From positions 7,200,777-7,264,776 of the forward strand of contig NC_051141.1 of assembly GCF_014839805.1 (NCBI RefSeq): a DNA stretch of 64,000 nucleotides, given 5' to 3'. Each line of letters begins with the position of its first letter. The stretch's first letter is position 1. The position numbers and the translations under genes were made by a program. Under the pieces are notes generated by a model. That model made no database searches, was not told where the DNA came from, and saw only the letters and a program-made list of their open reading frames with translations. The DNA comes from Manduca sexta. Lineage: Eukaryota > Arthropoda > Insecta > Lepidoptera > Sphingidae. Shown here piece by piece: positions 36,916 through 48,560 of the stretch.

Positions 36916-37254
36916 ACCCTTGTGGAATTTTCACTGGAGATCTCTTATAACCAGGTGATTAAATTACTCCTTTGCTAGGTTCTGCTATAAAATATAAAGG
37001 TGGTAAATTGTGATTCATCAACTTACGTAAATATAGTCTCAGACAATCTTTAGAGAGAGTGTTAAGGAAGCAACATTGTATTGTTATAATCACATTCAAA
37101 AACAATATATACGTTTCATGGAGTTTATCTTATTTAGATTAAGAAAGAAGAATATTTTTATTAAAGCTAAGGTGGGTTAACTGCCCTCGAATCACCAAAT
37201 ATTTAGAGAAAAACAATTACCTTACTATCTTATAGGTCGTGATCTTTGATTTAC

Positions 37255-37500
37255 CATTACATGTGGGGAGAATTGAAACTGGTAAAGTGGGACTCTCGTA
37301 TGCGAGATATCATCCGGGAATGCACCGCAGCGTCTATTTTTGCCATCCAGGAGCAGTGTGAATGCACTGATGTCGCTTTGAAATATTGTAGCAAACATAA
37401 AAGGCTGACACGGGGGTATAGTGGAGTTCCAGGCAGTTGGCAAAATTCTTAATAGTGTTGCAAGTAATGCTCGTCTCGTTATTCGATTGCAATAAAAAAT
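37255..37500 (+). mobile_element. A-tailed retroposon, cluster copy 3 (diverged)
   Basis: It follows the same order as the two copies upstream ('gactctcgtatgcgagatat', 'caccgcagcgtctatttttg', 'caggagcagtgtgaatg', 'gctcgtctcgttattcgat', 'tgcaataaaaaa') but with much more divergence, so it looks older. Overlapping frames on both strands within it are artefacts. Confidence 0.55.
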
Positions 37501-37519
37501 GCGTAATAACCAACTTTGG

Positions 37520-37620
37520 ATTGTCAGTTGCATGCCTTAGGGGCTGGTTTCGAACCATTGACCTTCCTCTTGGCATTCCGATCTAGTCCCCACCAGTTTA
37601 ACACTGCTTTTATTAAGACA
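37520..37620 (-). mobile_element. tRNA-derived SINE head fragment
   Basis: On the minus strand, an A box-like GTTAAACTGGTGG is followed about 45 nt later by box B-like ATGGTTCGAAACC. The separation fits a tRNA-derived polymerase III promoter. The fragment does not fold into a full tRNA cloverleaf by eye and has no body. Confidence 0.5.
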
Positions 37621-39863
37621 AATGTCCTTGAAAACAATTATCAAGCAGTTTGTGCATGTCATTACACCAGACCGTGGATAATTAATTAATGTTCTATTTC
37701 GGTAATTTTTTTGTCAACGTGAGTTCTTTCCCACTGTTTTTAGTGTTTTTCATCGCATTATTATTATGTTTCCTTAAAATCTTTTAAAATAACAAAGTAT
37801 TTTTCTTGGTATGTTCCTTTATGCTAAAACTTTCTAACAATGACAAACCAAATCTTGCAAATCTTAGGTCATCGATATGCATCATATCTAATGTTGATTG
37901 AATTCGTTCAATTACATCAAATCATCAATTATAATAGGAAATACAATTACGATGTACAAGTTCTTCGTACCATAATCTGCGAAACATGTTAGATCATTCA
38001 ATAAATAAAACACATAATTAAAACGTTTTTATTTTGCAAATTACGTTAGATTCAGTTTTGTATTTTTCCAGTAGTGCACAGCGCAATTGACTGACCTTGA
38101 ATAACTAATGGAAACTGGTGTTTCCCCAAAGACTTATTCATTGGTAGGGCGAAGTATGCGACAATGAAATGGATATTGTTTCAAGAATTATTCCAACACG
38201 GATGTTAGTGATATTTTTAATATGTTCAAAGTATAGAAAATTATGTACGGCACAAAGATTAAATACGTATAATATGAAAGGATCAAGATTTATGTGCCAT
38301 TGACCGTTAAATAAGATGTAAAAGACACTGAGACATGAGCTACTGTCAAAGAATAATATACAATAAACGATATAATAAAAGCTATAACAACAGGTGAGTT
38401 ATATTAATGGACTAAAATTCTATAATGTGTAAACACAAAATATTTTATACGTCAAATATGAAATTTAATTTGAAATAGCTTTTCGAAACGGCGTGTTTAT
38501 TCTGAGTATAATTTATCATATAGTCTTTATCTACTATAATTATACAATAATTTAGGCGAATAGCGTTACAATAATCTTGGTTTTAATTAAATGTCTTTAT
38601 TGTAATCCCAGGCCTTCTAATCCTAGTGATCGCGTGTATAGAACGTCAAGATCGACACGTAAACCTGAAACAAAGTAACTCTTCTTATAACTTTTGCACG
38701 GCAGATTTTAGAATGATCATTTTTATTTAAAACATAAAACTAAAACTTTAATGTGTGGTTCGAATTCTAGACGACCAGTTATTATGGTACCTTAGAGCTA
38801 AAAATATAAATCCTCTATTTTGATAAACATCGTCGAAATAAATGTTTAGTAACAACCAGAAAAACTGTTTAACAACCAGAAAAATAAATATTATATTATT
38901 CTTTTATAATAGGTACGTTTTATTCCCACTAAACATGTTAAACACAATAAATATATTAGGTAAATTTTTAGTAATACCGAGTGTTAATGTATCTTTGTAT
39001 TAAATACATTAAAATTTTTCATTTTCTGTAAGGCACGAAGGCAAAACCAGGTACGCAAGACTGTCAACTGACATTGTTATTAGGTATAATTTGCAATTAT
39101 TTTTCACAATTGCATTACGCCTATTGAATTTATATGCAGGCATTCGTGTAGTACCTAGTCCCTAATTCACACAATAGTAGACATTTTGTGTTATGGACAT
39201 ACGTTTGATATATGAATACTGGACACGTGAATAGACATGTGAATGTCGCATGCTACTGACTACACAATGCTTGCCGTTGGGAACATTCAAAATGTCTGGC
39301 TGTCCCGTACGACAAGCTCAGCTTAAGAAAACGAATTTTATGCGGCACTGTTTACTCCGATGTACATAAGTGTATAAGAAAATAAATTTAATTAGTAATT
39401 ATTAGACAACTGATTGTTACGTTTAGTTGTTAGTGACGATTTACAGCATGATATGTGATCCGAGATTGGTAGATAAAATATGTGTATGAATTTAAACAAA
39501 AATAGTTTGTCTCATTCATATTTGATTTCCTAATTTTGAACATGGTTGCTAATTTTGGATAGTCCCTAAACTCACAGATTAGATGGGATGCAAACATTAG
39601 TAATTGGCATAAAAAGTCCAATAAATGCCGATATATAATCTATTTAATTATATATTTATTCAATACTCGCCGTACGATAACTTACAACGAAATGAAAGTG
39701 TTAACAATGATAGCAGCAAGTAATTTAATTATTATCAACATAGATTTTGCAATCGATACATTAAAAACAAATGTAAATCTTGTATTATCTCGTGACACTC
39801 CTGTTGGCCGCGTTGATCGAGCAGATATGACAGCTATATTGGCAACAAACGACAATGTAATTA
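37621..39863. other. AT-rich stretch, nothing recognised
   Basis: No gene is seen. A short direct repeat 'aacaaccagaaaaa' occurs twice about 20 bp apart near 38850-38885. Confidence 0.5.
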
Positions 39864-39910
39864 CCCCGGCGGCGGTGCGCCGGCGCAGCGAAGTGCGGCG
39901 CGGCGTGGCA
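39864..39910. other. isolated CpG/GC-rich patch
   Basis: About 47 bp are almost entirely G and C with many CG and GC dinucleotides, beginning 'ccccggcggcggtgcgccgg', inside strongly AT-rich DNA. An 80-codon frame (39692-39934, plus) runs through it and reads arginine-rich there, but matches nothing known to me. It might be an exon edge, a transcription-factor site cluster, or a repeat remnant. Confidence 0.4.
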
Positions 39911-40514
39911 GTTTTAGGACCTTGGTGGAAATAAAGTCCTGCACACTTTTTTTAAAGTGATCGAACTCTGTTTTAACTTGCAGTTGAGTGCACAAACCAG
40001 TTGTACAAAGTACTAGAGCCTTGACGGTTAGCCTTGTTTCGACCTGTTTTGTATTTGACCGGATGCTGTAGTATTTTGACCAAAAATCCCCAGGATAGTT
40101 TACTGATCCTAGATTTATTTGTAATAACTGTCATGAAGATTAACTTTAAGCTGAAATGAAAAATTAAGATGAATAAGTTCAAGAATATAAAGCCGGAGAG
40201 AAATATTTAGTGGCTTTTATGTAAAATTGGGAAAGATAATATATTATAAATTACAATATTACAAGATGTAACTTTAGAAATGAAACGGTGTTGAAGTGGT
40301 CCCTACCGTCAATGAACATTTTTTTTTCTCTATTTGTCATGTGTAACGATATAATTAATGTTGTCGTTTTTTCATTCGTACTACGTTGATCGTTGTTTAT
40401 AGTAATACACCGATGATTTCAATAAACAAAACCCAACTCTTTTTTGATCGATCAAAATAGACCATTCAGAATAAAGGTTTTTCGACATGCTTACAAATTA
40501 CTTATTTTGATTGG
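39911..40514. other. AT-rich stretch, nothing recognised
   Basis: No gene or repeat is identified here. Confidence 0.5.
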
Positions 40515-40645
40515 TTTATCTTTGGGAGAAGTTGCAGTAGACCGGCACCATTGGCGCAGTATAGTCCGGAATAAAATGATCCGTGTAGGGGGTCACGACC
40601 CTCAGCATTGAGGACATCGAAGCAAGAAGAAGAAGAAGATCTTTG
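40515..40645 (-). repeat. possible SINE-like fragment
   Basis: The minus strand reads (TTC)n, then 'gcttcgatgtcctcaatgct', 'gagggtcgtgaccccctaca' and 'ggatcattttattccggact'. This resembles a lepidopteran dispersed repeat I half recognise. There is no second copy in the window and no ends. The 128-codon minus-strand frame at 40516-40902 (the second longest in the window) runs through it and is probably not a gene. Confidence 0.35.
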
Positions 40646-42386
40646 GGAGAGGACCTAAGATTACAATCGGGAACAATAATTGAAATCGGCCTTAAAACGT
40701 GACTCCAAGTTTTTGGTTTATTCAATGGAGATCTAAAACTACTATCTACATATGTAGTCGCAGAATATTTATTATGAATAATTAATAGCAATAGCAATAG
40801 CACTATTATATACATTGAACGTATCTGCGTTAGATTATACGATAGATTTAGTATTAATTTAATATTGTTCATAATGATCATAGCTTGGCCATGTGTGGTC
40901 AACTAGTATAAGGTGGACAAGTAATCGTTACGTAATTGAACAAAAGGGGACATATAAACCGAATTGCAGCTAAATACAAGGTCTTGCACAGTCGACCTCC
41001 ACGTGTTGGCTAAAAGTGGAATGACATGAACTACTTCGATTTATTTATTGCTTAGTCTACGCGTAAGCTGAAATAATGTAACGATTAAAAATTTTATTAA
41101 GACCTGAGGTCATGTGAACATTGCTCGCAGTCATTACTAGAACACTGAGTGGTGTTTATACTGCCACGATTCGTTCCATGTACTTAATCTTAAACTTATA
41201 ATACGTTATCGAATCATAAATGAGTATAAATAATTTGATTTTATTAAATTAAGTTACGACAACGATTTTCATTTCGAACACATAAATATATCAGTGTACT
41301 AACAACTTATCTGTAACAATAGTCATGCTCAGAGCATGTATGACCTGCTGAGCATGATGTTCACAACCCGCACAATTCAATAAATTATCGGACGCGAGTT
41401 CGCTTGCAAGGTTTAATTTTTTGGTAAACAAACTTGCATGCGTTAGAATTATTTTATTCTCTTCATGAACAACTTAGCTAAGGCAATATATTCAAGTTCT
41501 GGACTATTCCAAAGTGATGATAAAGATAATTGCAAATTAGATAAATGAAGATGGAATAGGTGCTGATAACATAATGCTAATCGCTTTAGCACCCTCATGT
41601 GAATGAGGAAGAAGCTATTTTAATGTATCGAACAACCATTTTTAATTGCCACGTTATTAATGTTTATTTGAGGATAATTTTATTTATCCTCTTAGATTGG
41701 TTTTCAATCATCGGATAAAATTCTTATGATAATAAAAAAGTCAGAAGTAGGAATACAATGGTCTCTATGAATTTCCTTTTATATTCGGTCAGTTAATCAT
41801 TTCTATATGGGTGTATTCTGTCTAGTGATTTAAAAAAAGTCCCTTGGTTAATTTTAAAATAATATACTTCATGTAAAGATTCTCGCTTAATAATGCTTTT
41901 AACCTGTGTTTGCGTTAAATCTTTGGCACAAACTCAATAATTAATTCTCAAACAAATGTCTTCTTTCTTTCTGCACATTGACATTAAAATATTACTTAGG
42001 ATTACAGAATGGGTTTTTTGAGCACTTCTGACAAGATTTGTATAATAAATTACCTAAATGCCAAATAAAAGCGTTCATGTTTAGTTTACGATATGAATCA
42101 CCAAATTACCTTCTGACTGTTATTGGGGTTTTGCTGGAAAACTTAGAACCTTGCCTTCCTTATCTTGACTGGTGTATAATATTAGGCATTGCATTTAAAG
42201 ATTACTTATTAGAACTATAATCTTGAATTTTTGGCCTTTTAGGCTATTGATATTTCATGATATATATTGTTTAGAATAGAAAATTAGCAGATTATGTTAT
42301 ACTATCTCCTGTAATAAGACTTTTACTAAGATTTGTAAAACATTTAAATTGCGAAAAAAGAAAATTCATATCTATTTCTTTCTTAC
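40646..42386. other. AT-rich stretch without recognised gene
   Basis: No gene is seen. A CAGGTCATAC/AGCATG-type short inverted motif ('gctcagagcatgtatgacc') lies near 41328. No repeat is identified. Confidence 0.45.
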
Positions 42387-42396
42387 TTTCATGTAA
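42387..42396 (+). repeat. target-site duplication, left
   Basis: TTTCATGTAA, repeated exactly at 42736-42745 on the other side of the SINE. Confidence 0.85.
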
Positions 42397-42735
42397 GTAA
42401 GTTAGTAAGCGGCGATAGCCTAGTTGGTTGTGGAACGGTCTGCCGAGACGAATGTCCGCAGGTTCAAATCCCAAGGGGCACACACATCTGATTTTTTTTA
42501 AAAATTATGTGTGTATTCTTTGTGAATTATCGCTTGCTTTAACGGTGAAGGAAAACATCGTGAGGAAACCTGCATACCTGAGAGGTTCTCTATAGGAATT
42601 TCGAGGGTGTGTGAAGTCTACCAATCCGCACTAGGCCAGCGTGGTGGATTAAGGCCTAATCCCTCTCAGTAGTAGAGGAGGCCCGTGCTCAGCAGTGGGC
42701 AAGTATATAATACAGGGCTGATATAATTATTATTA
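42397..42735 (+). mobile_element. full-length tRNA-headed SINE (type 1) with TSD
   Basis: The head has box A in GGCGATAGCCTAGTTGG and a perfect-looking box B GGTTCAAATCC. The body has 'gtattctttgtgaattatcg', 'aacggtgaaggaaaacatcg', 'tgaggaaacctgcatacctg', 'gaccagcgtggtggatt'-type text and 'tctcagtagtagaggaggcc', ending 'aatacagggctg' with an (ATT)n tail. The exact 10-bp TSD on both sides marks an intact retrotransposition event. Fourteen extra bases separate the left TSD from the tRNA-like start. It is the best reference copy for the fragments at 24, 30, 43 and 54 kb. Confidence 0.88.
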
Positions 42736-42745
42736 TTTCATGTAA
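42736..42745 (+). repeat. target-site duplication, right
   Basis: TTTCATGTAA, directly after the (ATT)n tail of the SINE. Confidence 0.85.
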
Positions 42746-43019
42746 TGCTTTAAATATTATATAAAGGCAATTTCTAAATAACACGGTTAAAATAAGTTCT
42801 GGGTTATGATCGACAAATTTATGCTTTGTTTTATTGTTTCTAGTAACTTCTACGGAATCCAATAGTAATTTTGACTAGGAATATTTTATTTAAAAACATA
42901 GATGAATTTCATTACGCAAAAAAATAAGCACTTACCATTGACTAGAGTTGTTGACTCATAGCTCACATTATGGCTTATACAATTTTGACAGACGCGGGAA
43001 TCGACGGTATATCAAGTTG

Positions 43020-43123
43020 ACCTAGGAAAGCGTGGTAGATTAAAGCCTAAATCCTCTCAGTAGTAGAGAAAGCCCGTGCTTAGAAATAGGCCGTATATAA
43101 TATATTGATGATATTATTATTAT
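43020..43123 (+). mobile_element. SINE (type 1), 3' part only
   Basis: It matches the 3' part of the 42.4-kb copy: 'acctaggaaagcgtggtaga', 'ttaaagcctaaatcctctca', 'gtagtagagaaagcccgtgc', then 'gtatataatatattgatgat' and (ATT)n. It is 5'-truncated and more diverged than its neighbour, so it is an independent, older insertion. Confidence 0.75.
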
Positions 43124-43318
43124 AGGTAAATGATTAACAATATATTTACGAATCAGTGCGGGTCAACACCGAATGAAGACAATAAATTCTAGTACAATAG
43201 TTTCTAGTGGCATATTAATCGAAGTTATTGTCATGTTTTGGGTTAATGGGTAGATTGTTTTCTACAATGACACTAAAATGTCACCTCTTGATTGAGTGCT
43301 ATCAAATTAAGTACCAAC

Positions 43319-43483
43319 CAGTGGCGAAGGGTGAAGTTTTCTGAATGGTAACCCGACACAACATGTAGGTACTAATATACATAAATACGTATATTAATAT
43401 ACATAAAATCGTTCTAATGATAATTAGATTTTACATGAAAGGGAAGACGGTGAGAATCGAGGTATATGGACCCTTCGCCACTA
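43319..43483. mobile_element. hAT-like MITE with 8-bp TSD
   Basis: Terminal inverted repeats are CAGTGGCGAAGGGT (43319-43332) and ACCCTTCGCCACTA (43470-43483): 13 of 14 bases pair and only the outermost differs. It is flanked by GTACCAAC (43311-43318) and TTACCAAC (43484-43491), an 8-bp duplication with one change. A CAGTGGCG-type end and an 8-bp TSD are hallmarks of the hAT superfamily. At 165 bp with an AT-rich core and no coding region it is non-autonomous. Confidence 0.85.
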
Positions 43484-43491
43484 TTACCAAC

Positions 43492-45239
43492 TAAAGATAT
43501 TAAAAAGTTTAGTTAGTTATAGACCGGACATCAGGATCAAATTTGTGCTCGAAAAGTTATTGCCAATAGGTATTATTATTTATTAAATAATTTATTATTT
43601 ATTTATTTATTATTTATTGTTGCCTTATTTGAAATTTCAGTGTTAAAAGATGTTACAGGGCCCATTTTTACACAAAAATAACATATATACCGACAATATG
43701 CCAATATGAGCATTAAAATCAAGATATGGAAAAAATCTAAGTATGTTATATTATTGTTTTGTTATTTCACAGTGAATTGAGTAACCATCGAATGAGCGCA
43801 ATTTTTTTGTATGACAATCTTTCCAATGTCCTTTCCACATAGCCTTAGATCTTTTTGGTACCAATACTTTCTTAGCGTTACATTTCCACTGAAGCAAAAT
43901 CAAACTGTGTATAAGAGTAATATAGAAGTCACAAGCAATTTATAACTTTTAAACAATAGCGTAATATATAACACTATATTACTGATAGCCTGTACATTAT
44001 AATATTTTGAGATATTCAAAAAAAAATTTTAAAATGGAAAATTAAGAAAAAATAATATATAGATATATTTTAATTCATTATTTCAAATGATTATTTTATA
44101 TTGTTTCGTGGAATTATCTAATAAGTGTTTTTTCGCTCAGGAGGTCCAGTTAAGTAACTCAATCACCCTCTTGCTATATACACCATAAGTTTTTTATAAC
44201 CGCAAATAAAAATAGCGTTATACGGTGCTGTTGCTGAACCCATACTTGACAAATTAATGAAAAATATGATGTTATAACATTATACCTAACTACTACTACT
44301 ACTTGTATTTTTGGTCAAAAATTACTTTGCCTTACACTAACAAGAGATAAACGTTACAAATGATTTTCTAGCGTTATTAGTCAATTTACATAACTTGATA
44401 ATATTTACTATGTCTTATCATTCATTAAATAATCGTCTTTTACACACATTTAGTATTCATTGATGAATGTTTCTTTAAAGTATGATCTACATAGTATTTG
44501 TTACGTACTACGTGTTGTGTCCATAATTTTATGCAGGATTTATGAAAATTTTAAATCGTATCTTAGCATTATCATTTATATGTATAACAGAAATTCTGGC
44601 TACACATTTATTATAACTTATATTTCCTACACAATATCTTCTTTTTAGTAATTACAAACTATTTATTATACAATGTCATTTCATATCATATTTATCGTGC
44701 AAATATTATCCAATAACATTTATTAACTCCTAATTGTAATATTTAAAGGAAAATTAACCGCAATCAACCGAGGAAAACTATAATAGATTTGTTTTTTGTA
44801 ACATTTATCTGTTATTAGTTTAATCTTCTTTAGATGTCATAATGACCGTATATTTTATGAGTGCTTCGCAGTGAATCAACCTTGATAATAATAACCTTAC
44901 GTGCAATAAAATGTGATAGGATCTTGAACAAAATTGGCTATAATGTACGAATTGGTGACAGACATTAGCTTACATGTTGTATATAATATAACTGATTCTA
45001 ATTTTATAAATATCATTTTGGTTATTCTTAGACTATTGTTCAATCAAATCCTCTCCTTTCCTTTCTTTAGCAAAACCACGTGTGCATGGGAAGCCATAAC
45101 TTCATGATGAAAACCATAACAGCCTTGTTTTTCTAACGCAGTAAAAATCCATGTTATAGATGACATTCTTGAACTTGCGGAGCGGAAAAATGGTTATGTC
45201 ACCGGCCTTCCAACCCAGAAAACCTGCGGGACCTGCTTT
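43492..45239. other. AT-rich stretch without recognised gene
   Basis: Low-complexity (TTATTTATT)n occupies about 43567-43618, and (ACT)n lies near 44289-44303. No gene or further repeat is seen. Confidence 0.5.
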
Positions 45240-45510
45240 TGCGCATGTGAAACGATTCTGGGGGGTCGAGAGTGCTTCCGAATTTGCTGGACCCGTCTCG
45301 ACACAATGCCCCTACGCGGCTATCTCTTTTTGGGCTTAGAAGTCCCCTTCTTTCGGCACCATTTGTCGAAATGATGCCGCTTGTTCCACGCTACACGGCC
45401 ACGACTCCCGATAGTTCCCTTTTAGCCGCCTCTTACGACAGGCACGAGATACCATGGTGGAATCCTTTAAATGCCCTCATACCACAGGGCTTAACCATCA
45501 TAGCCTGAAC
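45240..45510 (-). mobile_element. non-LTR retrotransposon fragment
   Basis: This GC-raised island's minus strand reads 'gagggcatttaaaggattcc', 'accatggtatctcgtgcctg' and 'tcgtaagaggcggctaaaag', aligning with 13.23-13.33 kb. The segment beyond differs from the 13-kb copy. No A tail is seen at the lower end. Overlapping frames of 78 and 93 codons on opposite strands are artefacts of its higher GC. Confidence 0.55.
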
Positions 45511-46393
45511 CAATAGGTTTGCTGTTCTTTGCCGCACTATTAGGAATAATTTGCCGGCCCGCGTGTTTAGTCTATTATACTGGATTTTTCCGCTGTAGAA
45601 TGAAATAGACTTAAGTAAGCTTACACGATTATGTCGAAAGGGCATAAGATATCTATCTGTTGCCATTTCGTATTCTATCTGGACGGAATTGCGCTTACCA
45701 TCAGGTGCAAACATTGTCGCGTTGGAATAAAAAAATGGTGTAAAACGTTTCTACAAGTTTCCGCAAATTTACATAGGTATGACGTTACCTTCGTTTTGCT
45801 GCGATCCTGTTTAAAAGTTGCTGGCTCTTTGGTATCTTGAGTCTATGTTTTGAATGGATTTATAGCTCCCATAATTATCTTTTTTATATCTAAGCTATAA
45901 CTTGAGCGCAAAAACAGCAATAGTGCCGCAAAATAAAAAATGTGGTTGTGTGAGCTTGGCGCGTTTATTCTGTGTGGCATATTGTGTGTGAAAAATTGCT
46001 ATTAATGGAATGAATACGATGTTTTATAATAGTTTGCAAACGGGCTAATTGTTAGCTATTTTTATAAATGTAATATAAAACCTAAGTTCTATCTTCCTGT
46101 TACGAGAACCCGGTAATGTTTGCTTTATCCTTCAGCATATTGCTCATCGAATATTACCGATTATGCATAATCTGAAACGTGGAAAACAACAATAGTATTA
46201 ACAAAGGAAAGGAAAATTTAACTATAAACAGTTTTTGTACCCGTTGACACGAGGAAATTAATTAAAGCGCCATAAAAGATATGTGACAAGATCACTGTTA
46301 TAAACGTAACGCGTTCAGGCGGATACGGAACTATTTATTAACATGTACAAATGTACAGGATGCATTGCTTAGCGGTTATTAATTTAGTTAGCG
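45511..46393. other. stretch without recognised gene
   Basis: No gene or repeat is identified here. Confidence 0.45.
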
Positions 46394-46620
46394 TTAGGGC
46401 ACATTCAGACAGCGTATTTTATAAGCGCTGACAACGCGCGCTTTTGACAAAAGCGCTTTCCACACGTTCGACTGAATCGCGTTCACTGCGTGCTTGAAGC
46501 GCGTCGTAACGCGGATGAAATCACTGTTTGTATCGGCCCTTATATATAAATCGCGGCGTTTGCGTCGTGCCGGTAGCATCTGACATAACTTCTTGATAAT
46601 GATCGATGTGTATAACACGA
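46394..46620. repeat. CpG-rich, palindrome-rich patch (possible MITE)
   Basis: Many GCGC and CGCG words lie in otherwise AT-rich DNA, including the 19-bp palindrome GCGCTTTTGACAAAAGCGC (46438-46456) and 'agcgctgacaacgc'. A 74-codon minus-strand frame spans it but matches nothing known to me. The look is that of a DNA-transposon subterminal region, but no terminal inverted repeats or TSD can be shown. Confidence 0.4.
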
Positions 46621-47201
46621 TCAGTTATTAACTGTTAGCATCAACGGCTTCGGTAGTACGTATGTTAATAGATGCGTACGTTTGAATTATACATAAACTG
46701 ATTGGTGTATTACAATCTAGTTTGCGATGGTCAAGGCATTTTGTATTCGTATTGTATACTATAAACAAAAACTTATTACAGACATATTTCGTTAACGTAT
46801 AACTTTTTTATATTTAGTACGTATATTCTATGTAGTAATGTCTCAAACCAAGTTTACAACAGTGGTTTATCTGCGTATTCGTGCAAATTTGTTAATATGT
46901 TCTATGTACAGGTATTAATGACAAATAAATCAAAAAAAAAATGTTCTGCCTCATGAATGTGTACTAGGCACTCACTGAGAAACATTAGGCCTAACATGCA
47001 TCATCACCTTTAGTTACCTATAGTCCATCTATCGATAGATAATATAGAAAAATAGTGGATATTCCGCGTCCATTAATTTTTTGGAAAAATACTTGCAAGT
47101 CACGAAGAATTGGTAACAGAATGTAAAACAACTTGGGGACAGTTGGACTAGCGGCGTTACTGTATTGAAAGGGGACGAATTAGTAGTCATTATCAACAGG
47201 T
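46621..47201. other. AT-rich stretch, nothing recognised
   Basis: No gene or repeat is identified here. Confidence 0.45.
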
Positions 47202-47231
47202 ACAGGATGTCCGCTGCCTAATATAGGCGTC
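47202..47231 (-). mobile_element. tiny RTE-like LINE ORF tail
   Basis: Ten codons on the minus strand read DAYIRQRTSC, very close to the 'EAYIRQRTS' ending of another RTE-like lepidopteran LINE. The flanks are too decayed to extend it. Confidence 0.3.
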
Positions 47232-47613
47232 ATAAAAAAATTCCTGAGATGAAGAAATTCATTTTAAAAGTCTTATGGTACAGCAAAAATTAAACCTGGA
47301 ATCGTCAAAGTATACAATAAAACGCCGTGAACTCGGAAGCGATAGCACTTTAGGTGCTGTCAAAGCACCGTGGTATAGCAATGTGTCACACCGAATGTAA
47401 AAGCCAATTTAAACCGAGTGCACCCTTCGAAAATGCTGCGTCATTCGAATGCGTCGAATCCACTCCACCTGCTCCTAACAGATTTCAAGGATCGTATGTC
47501 TGTTACGAACTATAATTGTAATGCCGATTCTTTTCTTCTGCAGGTCTAAAAATAAACATTTAGATTATTTAGGTTTTTTAGTCTCTAAAGGCAGATCCCT
47601 AATGTAGCCTTAC

Positions 47614-47690
47614 GGACCGTAGCCATGACGCCTTTCGACAATCGTTAACGTTTCGTTTTTATCGATAATAGAAAAGAAAAAAACTATTCA
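47614..47690. repeat. dispersed repeat A, copy 2
   Basis: The run 'gaccgtagccatgacgcctt', 'tcgacaatcgttaacgtttc' and 'gataatagaaaag' aligns with 3451-3516 with substitutions and one extra block. It is inferred to be a decayed mobile element of unknown type. Confidence 0.45.
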
Positions 47691-48379
47691 AGAAAGACAT
47701 ATCATCCTCCAACGTAGCGTAAGCGCTTCCAATTATACAAGTAGAAAGTCATTTTAGCCACGGTACTAAAAGCCTCCCGAAAATGTTTTAATATCTTGTT
47801 TGAAAAGGATGTCATAGCGCGGAGATAATTGATGGAAAATGTTGGTGTACGGGGCGAATGCTTTAGGAACTATCCCGCTCTCGCTTCTGGGGCCTTATTC
47901 TCTATCCCGCACGTTATTTTGACAGTGCGTAACAAGCACGTAACACAACGCATCATGTTTAGGACTATAGAAATTTGGCTTACAGAATACCATTACACGC
48001 ACATTTCTCGAACATAACATGACACGGCCGCGTTACGTGTTTACACTATCATACAGAATAAGGGCCCTGATACTACAATATACTTCAAGATTAACACAGC
48101 TGTAAACATTTTTGTAATAATCTTAGCGATTCTTTGGTAACATTAAGCTGTATAAATATTTTTTTCCGTTTTCGAATAGTATGCACATTCGATGAGATAG
48201 GGAGTAAACGCAAAAGTGTATCCGATAATTCATATCTCAGGTAGATTAAAGTCTTTTAACTGAGAAATTTACTTAATATTACGTTTGCTCTACGAGGGGA
48301 TATCCAAATGCGTCATATCACCTAAGCTGTTATTACTGCTCAATACGAAATAACTGCTTAGACGGCATAAGTGTGTTAC
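47691..48379. other. stretch without recognised gene
   Basis: A 62-codon frame at 47829-48017 (plus) is not recognised. No repeat is identified. Confidence 0.45.
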
Positions 48380-48560
48380 GGTATGTCTGTCGTCTGGACA
48401 TCTGGGGCTTGATTGAGGGTAGTTAAATTAAGATTTATTGCTCATTTTCAGCTCGGAGTCTGGATTTGTGTCCAATATCACGGTAAACTCGCTACTATCA
48501 CATCAGGAGACGGAATACCTATTACAAAAAGTGGGTGAATTAGACTATGCCCACTACAGC
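48380..48560 (+). mobile_element. SINE (type 3), decayed
   Basis: The pieces 'ttacggtatgtctgtcgtct', 'agctcggagtctggatttgt', 'gtccaatatcacggtaaact' and 'aaaagtgggtgaatt' follow the order of the type 3 SINE (head, 'cggagtctgg...tgtgcc', 'ggtaggctcgc', 'aaagtgggtgc'). Divergence is high, box B is not recognisable and the 3' end is lost. Confidence 0.45.

Noticed and set aside
40516..40902. 128-codon minus-strand frame with a leucine-rich run
   Set aside because: Its C-terminal part overlaps a probable SINE-like fragment and a (TTC)n run, and the leucine-rich stretch comes from simple repeats.
43564..43620. Possible satellite
   Set aside because: Simple TTATTTATT low-complexity tract too short and irregular to be a satellite array.
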